Positions 35,050-47,572 of a stretch of 64,000 bases of DNA are shown here, piece after piece. Origin of the DNA: Tachypleus tridentatus (Eukaryota > Arthropoda > Merostomata > Xiphosura > Limulidae); NCBI RefSeq assembly GCF_004210375.1, contig NC_134834.1, positions 38,840,264 through 38,904,263 on the forward strand, given 5' to 3'. Each line of letters opens with the position of its first letter. The stretch's first letter is position 1. The position numbers were made by a program, and so were the translations under genes. Under the pieces are notes generated by a model. The model saw nothing but the letters and a program-made list of their open reading frames with translations, searched no databases and was not told the origin of the DNA.

Positions 35050-36320
35050 GTCGTAATGAATGAAACCTACACCTGGAAGAACAAATATTCTTCTAAATAA
35101 AAAAAAAACAACAAAATATTATAATTGGAGAAAATTTTTATACACAAAAGACAACTAAGTATAATGTTAATTATACTTATAATTCTTATAATGAATCTAA
35201 CATATATGTATACAGCCTGATTTTAATAACATATAGAACTCATATATTCCACTTCATTTCCATAACATACATAATCTATAACTTTAACCTGATTTTCTTA
35301 ATGAATCTCACCTACGCCTGCGTACAATACGAATTTCATTACAAAAAGAATCATAGGTAGAAGCTGGCATTCATAACGAATAGAATGTATACATACAACC
35401 GAAATTTTGTAATTAATATAAACTGGCTTTCTTAACTAACAAAACCTCTACCAGGTATAACATGTTTTTCGTAAAACACATATCTGAAAACAACTTGAGT
35501 TTCGTAGAGAATAAAGCCCGCATCTGAGCAGAATCTGACTGTTGTGACGAATAAAGGCTGTATCTGAAAAATCTGAATTTATGATGAAAAACATTTCCAT
35601 CTGGGCCCAGATTAACTTTGGCGATGAATAACTAATCGGTAACAGTATACAACCTGTCTTTCTAAAACTAAATAACCTGTACATGGAAACAGTTTAGCTC
35701 CGAAACTAATTTACACGTTGGAACAATTCAACCTTTTGCACCTCAATTTTCATAGCGGGTAGAATTCCGTGTCTTGATATATCATGTATTCCGTAACGAA
35801 TTTCAACCTGTACTGAGTGTAACTTAATTTTATAAATACAAGAAAAATAATCCTGTACGTTAGAACACCTTTGCTTTTAAAGTGAAAGAACATTTTACCT
35901 TCATGTTTTAATGTGACTTTTCAAAATCAGAATGACATATACCTCGAATACAAACTGACATTCTGGACGAAAAAAAAAAAACAGCCACTCATACTTACAT
36001 ACAATTGACTTCCAATAGAAAACAACCTACCAGTGTGCATGCGTATAACTTAATTTTCAAGCTAATATAACCAACCTGGATAGTTTTTATCTTGAAATAT
36101 AAATAAGTTACACTTTGATAAATCTGGATTTCATCCTGTGCCTGTGTATAATCTAATTTAATAACTATAGTAAACAAAAACCTGCGTACAGCTCGACTTT
36201 ATAAACAACATAGAATCGTACAGCCTGACTTTATAAACAATATAGAATCGTACAGCCTGACATTATAAACAATATAGGCTCGTACAGCCTGACTTTCTAA
36301 CTGGATATGTTGACTAAATA
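35050..36320. repeat. degenerate satellite-like block with a fresh 32-bp core
   Basis: Short phrases of the kind CCTGTAC-TG---ACA followed by TTTATAAC-AAT and A-AA recur irregularly every 32-40 bp for more than a kilobase. At 36181-36300 the order becomes clean: GTACAGCCTGACTTTATAAA recurs at 36186, 36218, 36250 and 36282, exactly 32 bp apart. Confidence 0.6.
36181..36303. repeat. 32-bp tandem repeat, four copies
   Basis: Four units with only a few substitutions form the youngest part of the larger degenerate block around it. Confidence 0.85.
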
Positions 36321-37275
36321 CAAATTTATTCTCTAAAACAAAACGAACCTCAAACCAGTTTGTATTTTTCTTTTGTAAAAATTAATAGCGCTATACATGT
36401 AAGAGTGAAACATTTTTGTTACTTGTGGACTTTAATTCTTAAATTTGTAGTCGTGAGGTTTCAGTATTTCATATGGCTGCACTGTTTCTAAATTATCTTG
36501 TTGTAAAAGAAAAAAAAACTTTGATGAAAGTGTGTAGTAATGAACCACAGCACTTACGTAAATGCTAGTTTTGGTGTAATATACATTTTGGAAGAAGTCA
36601 GCATCAAATTGGAATACATTTCCTGAGCAAGATAGGATCCTATTTCGTTGTTTCTGTTACATTAGCAGTTCGTTAATTATTTTCTTTAACAAGAGATATA
36701 AGAGTGTCGGTATACCAGTGAACACATATGGCTAATGACCAGCCGAAAGGACATTCGAAGATAACTTTTGTTTTCCTATGAGAAAGTGGTGTTTATCAAA
36801 ATAATATATATATATAATCTCAGCGTTTATATGACTTGCTGCGGTGCCAATCAGTATATATATATATTTCTACACAAAATATATTGCTTATGACTTTAAA
36901 ATGGAAAGCTTCAGTTGCATAAATTCAGGTAAGTACATGTTTGATTGAGCGGACTGTCTGAAAATGTTGTCCTATCAGTATAATTACAAGTTAGAAAGAT
37001 GGACAAAAAATATTTATATATAAATTTTTGATTAAAAACTTTTAAGTGATATTCACAGCAAATCCATAAGAGCTTTAGGTTTTTTATTAGAACATTATGT
37101 AAAAAATATCAAATATATTTAATCAACTGTATAGTTTTTAAATACAAGTCAAAATTGACGAAACACGAGTTACAGAGAAACACGTTTGATAAACGAGACA
37201 TACAACACTATTAAAAATTCGTGTTCCTAACACGTTTCAAAATGGATATGTAGATGATAAATATTTAGCTAGTTT
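36321..37275. other. AT-rich DNA between satellite block and Penelope relic
   Basis: Only short AT microsatellites (36806-36816, 36857-36868) were seen. Confidence 0.5.
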
Positions 37276-39098
37276 TATTTTATTATAATTTACAGTTTTT
37301 TTCAGTACGAAAGATTAGTTTTTACAACAGGTATGAAGTTTTGATCACTTTTGTGATCGTTACCAAGTACACAAGTTTTTACAGTAAATAGCATTTTATT
37401 GTTTAAATAAACATTAAAATCCAATAATGTATTTAAATTCTGGAATTGACTGTAGTTACCTATTCATATAAATATCAGTCCGCGTGAACTTTACAGATTA
37501 TTTACCTATAGCTAAACAAAACAATTCAAATATTAATAAGTACAAAAACTATGAAATATTATATGAAATATTTGCATAAGTTTAGGAATTAATGTGTAGA
37601 GAAATAACGTTCAAAGACATACATAAAGATGTTCTTGGGTATTCATTTGTTGTGGGATTGTTTGAATTTATTAATAAAGCTTATCTGACTTGTCTTCTGT
37701 TAATGGCGGGCTCATGTTTTAGTACTACTGATGTTCTGTTCAGAAAAAGAGAGTTTCTTTTTAGTCATAAGCTCATTGACTTGGAAAAAGGTTTTTTTGG
37801 TTTTCTTTAACCTGATCTTCAAACTATGTCCCGTTTAACCTATGTACATCACATAGAACAGCGTGTCATAGTTACTTCTATACAGAAGACAGCAATTTGG
37901 CTTAGATATGCAGACGACTATTTTTAGGCTTTACTTGTCAAGATGTACGAACAAAATTTCTTCAATACATAAACAATCTACATAAAGACATTCAGTTCAC
38001 AGTGGAAAATGTAGACAACTACACAATAATTTTTTTAAATGTTAACATCCCACAAACCCATCAAAGTTTCATCACTAAAATTCATAGAAAAAATACTTGC
38101 ACCGGAAATTACATAAACTGACTTTCTTATGTAATCCGTCAGAAGCTAGGCTTTCGAAAAAATATTCTAAATTTAATATACATTAAATGCATCACAGAAA
38201 ACATCAATAAAGAAATTGCACTCATAACTCAATGCTTTACTAATGTTATTAACCTTATTAAATTATAAAAACTATTAATACATTTTAAAACACAGACAAG
38301 AGGAGTTCAACAAACAAACAAATTCAAACTCTTCAAAAAGCAAAGGAAACCTAATTACTTGCACCATTCCATGTATAGCAGGTGTTAGTGTACCTCTATC
38401 GGAAATTTCGAAAACCTAGCACATAAATATAACTTTAACATAATGTCTAGATTCGTTTTACTCCTGGAATAAAAATTAAACACATGTTAAGAAAATTATA
38501 TAACGAACTAATCTCACCAGGAAACGTTTATAAAATAGTGTAACAGTTGTCCAGCTTCTTTAGATAGATGAAACAGGACGTAGTTTGAAAAACAGTTTTA
38601 AAAAATGCTTAAAACACCTTTCCCAAGCCTATTATCATACGAATAAAAACAGTTTTCCTGAACAGAACATCAGTAGTACTAAAACGTGAGCTTCACATTA
38701 ACAACAAGTAATACCAGGTAAGCTTTATTCATAAAATCTAACAATCCCACAACAAACAAATACCCAAGAACATCTTTATATGTCTTTGATTGTTATCCCA
38801 CCACACCTCACCACAATTTCATAATTGTTTTAATTTATTAATATTTGAATTGTTTTGTTTTGCCATAGATAAATAATCTGTAAAATTCACGCGGATTTAC
38901 ATACACAAGAATAAGTAACTACAGTCAATTCTATAGTTTAAATACATTGTTAAATGTTGAATGTTAGTTTAAATACTAAAACATTCTTTACTGTAAAAAC
39001 TTATGTATTTGGTAATGATCGCACCAGTGATCAAAACGTCGTATCAGTTCTAAAAACCAATCTTACTTACTATAAAAACTGTAAATTATAATAAAATA
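37276..39098 (+). mobile_element. Penelope-like retroelement remnant with long inverted arms
   Basis: The centre (37870-38280) encodes a broken reverse transcriptase. WLRYADDYF at about 37898-37924 contains the catalytic YADD box. A one-base shift later come KFLQYINNLHKDIQFTVEN and FLNVNI blocks and a Thr/Lys-rich stretch, which are typical of the Penelope RT. The flanks are inverted copies of each other: about 37276-37800 and 38595-39098, arms near 0.5 kb with clear but imperfect identity. Penelope elements commonly carry LTR-like repeats in inverted or tandem order. No GIY-YIG endonuclease domain was seen, and stops and shifts show it is dead. Confidence 0.75.
37870..38280 (+). pseudogene. 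Penelope-type reverse transcriptase fragment
   Basis: This holds the palm motif YADD followed by the conserved Penelope block of Leu/Asn/Ile-Lys-Phe-Thr-Glu type and a Phe-Leu-Asn-Val box. At least one frameshift lies between them and a stop falls directly after YADDYF. Fingers and thumb regions are mostly lost. Confidence 0.75.
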
Positions 39099-42000
39099 TA
39101 CTTTATCAGTAAGTAAACTGAAAACGAAACTATTTAGTTAGTTTATAGCTAGAGTTTCCAAATAGCAAGAAAAAGTGCAGTTAAAAACAAAACGTCAATG
39201 ACATACTAACATTCAGTCAGTTTCACTAGTTTTTATTAAGACTTTAGAGTCGTTTCTGACCAATCAGTCTTTTTTTTTTCATACCAGATGCAATCAAATA
39301 CTATTCTTGTTTTGCTTTAAAAGATAGGTTTTCTTTTATTCTGCCAATACTAATAAAATAAAGTTCTCTATTGTTGCATCAAGTTTCTTTAATAAAATCC
39401 AGTTTCTTATCACGTCATTATTAGGCAGGAAGAAACCAAACTCATAGTTTAGAGGTTATTTTAAGTTTGGAACATATTATTTTTATTTTACTGTTAAAAT
39501 GTCCTTACATGGTAAATAAAGGATAAACCAGAGTATCTTTGTCTTAATACAGTTAACCAAAGAAACTATACACTATATATATGTACCTCAAAAAAAAAAG
39601 CTGCTACTTCCATGTGAGGAACGAAAATTATAAGAAACGTTCAATTTTCACTATAAGTCAATTAGGTCAAGGCCCAAGACAGAACGATAAATTGTGTTAA
39701 GTGCTCAAGTCTACTGTTTAGAAGTTGTACATTACATGTTACAGAAAAATTAACGATTTCTGTCATCCAGATAACAAAATTAATAGACAAATTTATTGTT
39801 TTGTGCTTTTCAGATGCTCTTCACTCATCTTTGAGTATGTTAAGCAAGAAACAATCTATTCATTAAATTTATTTTAGATATCTTTACTTTTGGAAAATCC
39901 AAAAACTAGTAATACAGTAGTGCTGAAGAATTTTATGGAAATCATTTCTTAAGCTTTATGGAATAGGATGACGTGTCGGCCTCTGGATTCCAAGCAGCCC
40001 ATAGAAAGTTCATGTCTGTTAACACCTACTCAGCTTAAGACATTAAAATAAGATAAGCACACAAAAGTATTATTTTCTTGAAAAGGAATACCTTATTGTT
40101 TGACTTAAACAAATAGAAGGCTTGGTTGAATTATCATGAATCATAATCGCACATCTCCTATGAATTTCCTTGAAGTATTAGAAGACAATTTCTAAACACA
40201 AGGAAATCGTCAACCTTCAGTGTTAGTATAGTAGTAGCAAGCGGTATTATGGTATATAGAATATATAGTTACCATAGTAAAAGATATAAAATGTTAAACA
40301 ATAAGATAAGTTTTAAAACTCGAGAACATCCTTCTGTACAACAAATTCTGCAGCTTTTCAATGTTTCTTATAGAGTTCATTGTTTTGTTAATTCTGGATT
40401 AATTTTCAATCAAAATGTTATGCAGTAGATATGAGTTTCTCACATAAAGGAGTGTTTTATTGCTCGTTTTTATTAATAATATTGATATTAAATATAGTAA
40501 TGCATTTTTTCTGGAACTTTTATGTTACTTTGTTTCTTACTAGTTTCCAAACAGGTTTCTTTATGAATTTTGGGGTTTAAAATTTGTTCCATTAAAATCA
40601 AGTCACTGAATGCTTTGGTTATACAAATGGATCATTTGCGAAAGTAACCTCGCTTTAGGTAAATATAAAGATCGAAATGAAAGAATATGAAAAACTTAAT
40701 TAAGAACGGCACAACACAACAGTGAAACCAATATCACTACAACTGTAATCACATCCAATATCCCAGCTCTTCTTGAGGTTAGCCAGTATTAAATCAGTTT
40801 ATAAGTTTAAAACCCTTTTGATCTTGAAAACCGTAAAACCATAACTCCGTTGTGCGCTCATTCACTAGTGAACCCTTCTTTGAATTCAGAAATGGGTTGA
40901 CCAAAGAGCGGCTCTCTTTGTATCAACATCTATTGATGCGCATCAGGCGTTTTAGTCGCTTCAGTTGGGGCATCACGATCGTCGGAGCTTCCCCTTGTGG
41001 TTTTAGATAGTCGGCTGCACGTGCGTTCAATCCCCTTGTTGTACGCTATATGCTGCATTTAATAAGCTCGTCACCGTTTTATCATTTTTTGTTTAGTGTG
41101 TGTGAGCAAACATTTAGCATGGTTGTGAACACCTCAACTGTTGTACATTTTCACTCGTATGTATAAACAATATACTCTCAGAGTGTACTGTAGTTAGGCT
41201 TATCTTGCAGGTGCAAAGTGACAAAACTCGATTCTACTAAAGTCCACCTCCGAATAAGTCCTGCGTCCAATATATCTGTAACAATTGAGCTAAAAAGATC
41301 GTATCATAGGACTTATCGGTAAACTTTAGGACATCAGTATTTAACAGTGAGCTTAACCTCAGTTCAACTGTTTGGCGGAAAAACGACAAAGACTGAATGT
41401 AGTGTTGATCATTGGCTCAGCTAGGAAGATAGACTGCAGGTGCATTTTCGTTAACTACAGTACTGTAACTAGAGTCTATGATACACGTATACGTTATAAC
41501 AGTTGTTTGCGGACTACAATAGAATAACCTGATAAATCTGTTGAAAACATAATTTCAAGTTCGTCAAGGCGTGCTCATTGCCAGAGAAAGTCATTTCATG
41601 ACAGTTTGTTATGGAATTAGTTTGTACAAAATGAGAGATACCTTAAGTATATAACAACTTTCTGTTGTTTTATTTATTTAAAATCATAGTTGTTCCCTAT
41701 TACGTGCGCAAGTGTGTGTTTGTCTTATTACGAACACCTTGACTGATTAAATCTGTTAATCAGAATTTGTTACCAATATTTACACAAATATGAACAACTG
41801 ATACTCAAATGGCAAACTAGTTGTTGTTGATTATTGTACAAATTAACCATTAATATTTATTATTATGTTTTAATATGACATTTCCTATCACCTAACCTGT
41901 TTGTGTACACAAAAGGCTAAACTAGGCCTAACCAAGAAAAATTTTATTTTCAAAATCTGTGAAACTGCTAGACAACAAAGCCTTATACTGTATTAGAGAA

Positions 42001-42555
42001 TTAAGCTACAGTCAGAATACAGGAAAATACATTATGTTAAAACAATTTCGACTATGCAAATGACATAACAAATACAACCAATATCAAGTCTCTGAGGAAC
42101 GGCATATATATATCAAAACAAACTTTTGAAATTACTTATGAAGGTAGTGGAAAGGTGTGTAACAGCTTTTTAGGGAAACTACTTATGCTCTGAGATCATA
42201 AAGGTGTATTTATACCGTGTATATAAAAATGAACAAAAAATAAAACAAGATGGAAATATTACTTGTACTTAATGACATTAGAAAACAAAAGAACATGAAT
42301 TAACTTGGGTCATAAGGATTATCCAGAAAGAGACCTACAACATATTGTATCCCAGCTACGGAAAGCAAGCAAAAATCAACAAATATAAAAGTCAGTAGCA
42401 AAAGCCGTTTGTCCAAGTGCCTCAGTATGACGTATAATCGAGAAAGATCTCAGTCTACACAAGCAACACACGTTGCTTTCCCAACGTATCCGTTCAACCA
42501 TCGCATTTTTCATGCAGCTGGCAAATGAGCTTGATATTTACGTTATTTCATATGA
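39099..42555. other. AT-rich DNA without a recognised gene
   Basis: Apart from the GC-richer patch at 40.84-41.06 kb, no coding, SINE or tandem signal was seen. Confidence 0.5.
40840..41060. other. GC-richer patch, unrecognised
   Basis: This stretch is noticeably less AT-rich than its flanks, with CpG clusters such as GGGGCATCACGATCGTCGGA. A 26-codon open frame on the minus strand (ending near 40930) is too short and unmatched to call coding. Could be a regulatory patch or old insertion. Confidence 0.25.
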
Positions 42556-42686
42556 AGACCCCCCACGTAGCACAGAGACATATCTGCGGACTTCCATTGC
42601 TAGAAACATGGTTTCGATACCCGTGGTGGGCAGAACAGAGAGAGCCAATTGTGTAGCTGTGTGCTTAACTTTAAACAAACAAGCCA
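42556..42686 (+). repeat. type-2 SINE
   Basis: It reads CCCCCCACGTAGCACAGAG, then GTTTCGATACCCGTGGTGGG and GTGTGCTTAACTTTAAACAA. The apparent 72-codon frame across 42473-42691 is this SINE. Confidence 0.85.
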
Positions 42687-43278
42687 TATGAAGACATACG
42701 GTCAAGCCACAGAAGATAACTCTTTTAGATTTATGTGTGATAAGACTTTTTAAATAGGCGCTAGGAAATCGTCTTTCTCCTACACTAGATGGTTAACGGA
42801 AAGTATGCAGGAAATAGTAGTATATTTTTCATATTACAGCCTTTCAAAAGAAACTTTCGTAATGGACTTTACTTTTCAGAGAATGACCAGTCGTTCCGTG
42901 GATTATAACGACGTGATGAGGCACTGAAATTATTTATATATTAGAAACTCTATCACCCTAGAGTACCAAGCAGTTTCATTAGTAAGAATCATTTTGTAAT
43001 GTTTGAACTATTTGTCTCTGCCCAACATCTTCCTCAAACACAAACAAATGAGAATGCCAACATGTGACTAACACGATACCTTTATCATAAATCATAACTG
43101 GGCGCTTTTGAACAAAAGTGACCTAATCCACAAAATCTCAAAATTGTTTGTACATTTGAATCACAGGTACTTTAACAGATTTTATAAAATGTGTTCCACA
43201 TGACGACTTTGCAATTCAAAACAAGTTCGGATTAACAACAGGATTCTCATGTTTTGACAGCGTCACAACCAGTCACGT

Positions 43279-43534
43279 GGCCCGGCATTGCCAGGTGGGT
43301 TAAGGCGTTCGACTCTTAATCTAAGGGTCGTGGGTTCGAATCCCGCCCGCACAAACATGCTCGCACTTTCAGTCGTGGGGGCGTTATAATGTTACGGTCA
43401 ATCCCACTATTGGTAAAAGAGTAGCCCAAGAGTGTGGATGGTGATGACTGACTGAAAGTGCTAAACTGCTAAATTAGGGACGGATAGCGCAGATAGCCCT
43501 TGAGTAGCTTTGCGCGGAATTCAAAACAAACAAA
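43279..43534 (+). repeat. type-1 SINE with target-site duplication
   Basis: A copy with small internal deletions (the TTCGT of ACTATTCGTTGG and part of the GCTGCCTTCC block). CCAGTCACGT flanks it at 43269-43278 and 43535-43544, an exact 10-bp duplication. Confidence 0.93.
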
Positions 43535-44092
43535 CCAGTCACGTATCTGAAACAAATCACTTATAGTTCTAGTTTTTTCTGACACCCTATATTTCCTAGA
43601 CTAAACAAATGTTAGTTTTTCTTGAGAAAAATTATCTAAACCCAATTCTTTCATGCTGCTGCTACAGATGGAAAAGTTTCAACCCACACTCGTGCTGTCA
43701 AGAATTTCAGTTATGCAAAAATGCCCCATGTGAGTTGGGTTATTTTTGCAAAACAACTTTTTGAAAATTGTGAGAAATTGAATATTCTGTAATTACTTGT
43801 ACATCCAAATATATATATCTCATCTTATTTACCATTTACCATCTCCTTTGTTCATTTTTCTAGTACAAGAGGGTGTTAATTTTTACACCACTGAATATTA
43901 CAAATAACACTTCATACCGTTTGAAAAGTATTATTACATTTTGAACTGTCCGTAATCCTAACACGTAGTGTTATTGAATTGAGTCTAACAGGGATAAGTG
44001 ACTGAAAATAATCCCATAACTCATTCCAGTGACAGATAAGATTTTAACTGGCTGTAAAAAAAATCGTAAAATAGTTTTTCCTTCTGTATAGT

Positions 44093-44214
44093 ATGTGTGT
44101 GTTTTTTCTTACGGCAAAGCTACATCAGGCTATCTGCTGAGTTCACCGAGGGGAACTGAACCGTTCATTTGAACGCTGTAAATTCGCAGACTTACCGCTG
44201 TACCAAAAGAGGAC
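44093..44214 (-). repeat. type-3 SINE
   Basis: A minus-strand copy with GTTCACCGAGGGGAACTGAA and TTACCGCTGTACCAAAAGAG. The B box has decayed. Confidence 0.85.
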
Positions 44215-45860
44215 TGCTGTATAGTAAATAGCACTTCACCATACAAATTTTTAACATTAGTTGCCACACTTTCATAAGATAAAGAAAACGGTTACAAATG
44301 ACACTGCACTTTCATGACAACCAACAACTAGAATCCGTACATGCATTGCAGTAACTTATGTAAACATGAACTTTCAAAACGAGAACATCAATGGTAATGT
44401 GGATGGTGTTTATTATTTGTATTAAGAAGCCATAATGATAAGTTATAATAATTAGAAAGAAAATACTTGCTTCAGCAGTTGCTTTTTGAGTGAATCGATA
44501 CGAACGTCTTAAAATTTCGATTTCTTTATTATTGTATTTTTACGTCTTAAAAAGAAAGTAATGGGAAATCTGCGTTACGCAAAAATGACCTAAGCCACTA
44601 ATTGTCATTTTTTAAAAATAATAATGAAAATGTTTTGTCCTAGTATATAATAGTGATTTTCATTGATTAAGATTGGAACATACATTTGGAATTTATCATT
44701 GATTTTTAAAACATTTTAAAAGCTTTGGTCATTTTCTCAAATCTATGATTTGTGGGTAATGTCATATTTCCATAACAACATCTAATTAAAAGGTAATCAA
44801 ACGGTGACCGGACAGCTAATCAGAAACATCTCAATAAACAAACACACACACACACACACGTATATATATATACTTTTCTCAAGCTGCTAAAATTAATAAA
44901 AAAATTATAAAGGTGCTATCTTTAATAACGTTTAAACTGTGTGGTTGTTAAGTGATTTCTTTAACTGCTACTTACTGGATTTGACTCGCCTTGGAAAAAC
45001 CACCAGAAACCTTTTTTAAAAAACAAGAAAGCAATAATAAACTTTTAAAATAATCGTTTAAATGATATGCGGTAAAAAAACTGTCTTTAATACAGCGGAA
45101 AATCTTTTCAAGGAGTTTCACCTTACGTAAGATTTACATGCAGGACACAACAGCCCCCTTAAAATTGTTCAGGAGGATGTCCAAGATGACAATATCTTTA
45201 AAATCTAACGTGAAACCACACAACATTTTCGGAAATAGAAAAAGGTAACATCGCAGTGATAGTCAAAATATTGCTTACAAACTGTGTGGCTTCATGTTGG
45301 GTCTGACAGTAAATTGTAAATACGTGTTTGTCTTGAGCTCGAGCAAAAGAATAATTGAAGCAGAACTCACCTTGTTGAACTTAAATCAACCTGTAAAATA
45401 ATAAATTGAAAACGAAATTACGGCATGTATAAATAGAAGTTTAAGTCGTCGTATAGATTTTAAAAAATGGACAAAATTAAAGTTTTACCCTTAAATATTT
45501 TGTATTAAAAATTATACTTTACTTTCGTTTGGATTTATCTTTATGTAGAAATACATCGCACGTGGTGTGTCAACCCTACAGACTTCTTGACGTATGAGTG
45601 AAATATCGTTATTTGAAGAAAGTTTGTATATAGTCAAACTGAGTGTCCGACAGAAAACCGTACAAATTGTCGATATACCGGATTTTATGACTAAACGTAG
45701 TAAGTGTTGTTATTTCTCTTAGCTTTTAAAATATGAAAAGTGAGTGATTGAGTTCTTAACGATACAATGTAAAAATAGCGTACACGTTGTTCTTCTTGTA
45801 ATTACACATTACATCCTCTGTACCCGTAATATATCTGATAGACGATGTCATTTGAGTCTA
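44215..45860. other. AT-rich DNA without a recognised gene
   Basis: It contains the AC/TA microsatellite and no recognised gene or SINE. Confidence 0.5.
44842..44872. repeat. AC then TA microsatellite
   Basis: A run of about nine AC units, a CG step, then six TA units. Confidence 0.9.
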
Positions 45861-46138
45861 GGCCCGGCATGGCCTCGTGGTTAAGGCACTCGACTTGTAA
45901 TCCGAGGGTCGCGGGTTCGAATCTCCCTCACACTAAATATGTTCGCCCCTTCAGCCGGGGGGCGTTATAATGTAACGGTCAATCCCACTATTCGTTGGTA
46001 AAAGAGTAGCCTAAGAGTTGGCGGAGGGTGGTGATGACTAGCTGCCTTTCCTCTAGTCTTACACTGCTAACTTAGAGACACCTAGCGCAGATAGCCTTCG
46101 TGTAGCTTTGGCCGAAATTCAAAAACAAACAAACAAAT
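45861..46138 (+). repeat. type-1 SINE
   Basis: A full copy with A box GGCATGGCCTCGTGGTTAAG, B box GGGTTCGAATCTCC and a complete body and AAACAAACAAA tail. Confidence 0.93.
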
Positions 46139-47269
46139 ATTTAAGTTTCGATTCATCTGCATACAGTATCAGAATGTGATTAAAATTGTTGTTATAATGT
46201 TTCCAGTAGACATTTTATACAGTATCAGTATGTGAGTGAAAGGGTTGTTATAATTTTTGTAGTAGATATTACATATATATATATATATATACGTAATTTG
46301 TTATACACATGTTACACGTATGTTAATAGTTTTATCCTAAACAGGTTCCACTGTAAAATAATAAAATTTTGCCACTTTTAACATTAGTTATGAGTTTCTT
46401 ATGTCAGAAAGATTTACAACTACCAGTTTTGAAATGGTTCTTTTAAGGACTACATAGATTGTTAGTTTGTATATATAGGGTTTATATAAAACACATTTCT
46501 ACATAGTTTCGTGAAGTATCATATACAAATAATGTAAAGTATGAAAACATTCAGTTTGACCGCAAGCTGAAATCTGTCGATCTATAACACCATTTGATGA
46601 TTCGCTCCCGAATCATTTGTCCACGCATTACTATTTGTCTTCGTTTTCCGCTCCTAACAACACGCTCTATGATGCCACCTTGTGGAAGTATGACGAATAT
46701 CTGACTTTTTCTCCTGCTGCTTAAATTGCCTTAAATACTGTCCTAACTTCTATATCGCATTTAAAACTTAAATACTTAAAACTAAAAAAATAATTAATGA
46801 AAACGATATAAAGCTAGATTAATAATCACGGCATTGAAATACTTTTCAATCACGTTATTAAATCATAAATTGCCACTATATCACGCCATAATATATATCT
46901 AAAACCATACGTAAGTGGTATTTTATAAACACGGTTATACAAAAATTTTTGAATGCCAGCAGCTACGGGAACTATTTAATATGACAGCAATTTTTTCCTC
47001 AAATATATATTATTTTAAACACCTAGAAAGATAAAATTAACGCAGCTATTAATTCTACTCACACACACACAAACGAAAGAGGAAAACATTTGAACGTTTT
47101 TAAAACAGCATTACTTTGTTCACTGTATGATAACATTTATAATATATTAAGAAAAACCTGCTGGTATTTATATGGATAGCAAGAAATACCTTTATGTTGT
47201 TTTGTTTGAAGCTCTTTCACAATTTTATCATATTAAGCATTTGCTTCTCACTATCAGCTCGACTCTCTC
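46139..47269. other. AT-rich DNA with one CTCF-like site
   Basis: TGCCACCTTGTGG at 46673-46685 reads CCACAAGGTGGCA on the minus strand, one position from the CTCF core. A short direct repeat (ACAGTATCAG-ATGTGA) occurs at 46161 and 46219. Confidence 0.35.
46271..46292. repeat. AT microsatellite
   Basis: An uninterrupted (AT)n run of about ten units. Confidence 0.9.
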
Positions 47270-47281
47270 ATAAAGGTCTAA

Positions 47282-47560
47282 GCCCGGCATGGCCAAGCGT
47301 GTTAAGGCGTGCGACTCGTAATCTGAGGATCGCGGGTTCGCATCCCGGTCACGCCAAACATACTCGCCCTTTCAGCCGTGGGGGCGTTATAATGTGACGG
47401 TCAATCCCACTATTCGTTGGTAAAAGAGTAGCCCAAGAGTTGGCGGTGGGTGGTGATGACTAACTGCCTTCCCTCTAGTCTTACACTGCTAAATTAGGGA
47501 CGGCTAGCACAGATAGCCCTCGAGAAGCTTTGTGCGAAATTCAAAATCAAACAAACAAAC
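47282..47560 (+). repeat. type-1 SINE with target-site duplication
   Basis: A near-consensus copy starting GCCCGGCATGGCCAAGCGTG. ATAAAGGTCTAA occurs at 47270-47281 and 47561-47572, an exact 12-bp duplication. Confidence 0.95.
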
Positions 47561-47572
47561 ATAAAGGTCTAA

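Noticed and set aside
37690-37760. Hammerhead-ribozyme-like core (CTGATG...GAAA) in the Penelope arms
   Set aside because: Penelope elements can carry hammerheads, but the A after CTGATG is T here, stem II would be three pairs with a two-base loop, and stem I is too short. It does not satisfy the core.
42473-42691. 72-codon frame with a Cys/Val-rich end
   Set aside because: Most of it is a type-2 SINE read as protein; similar peptides recur at other SINE copies.
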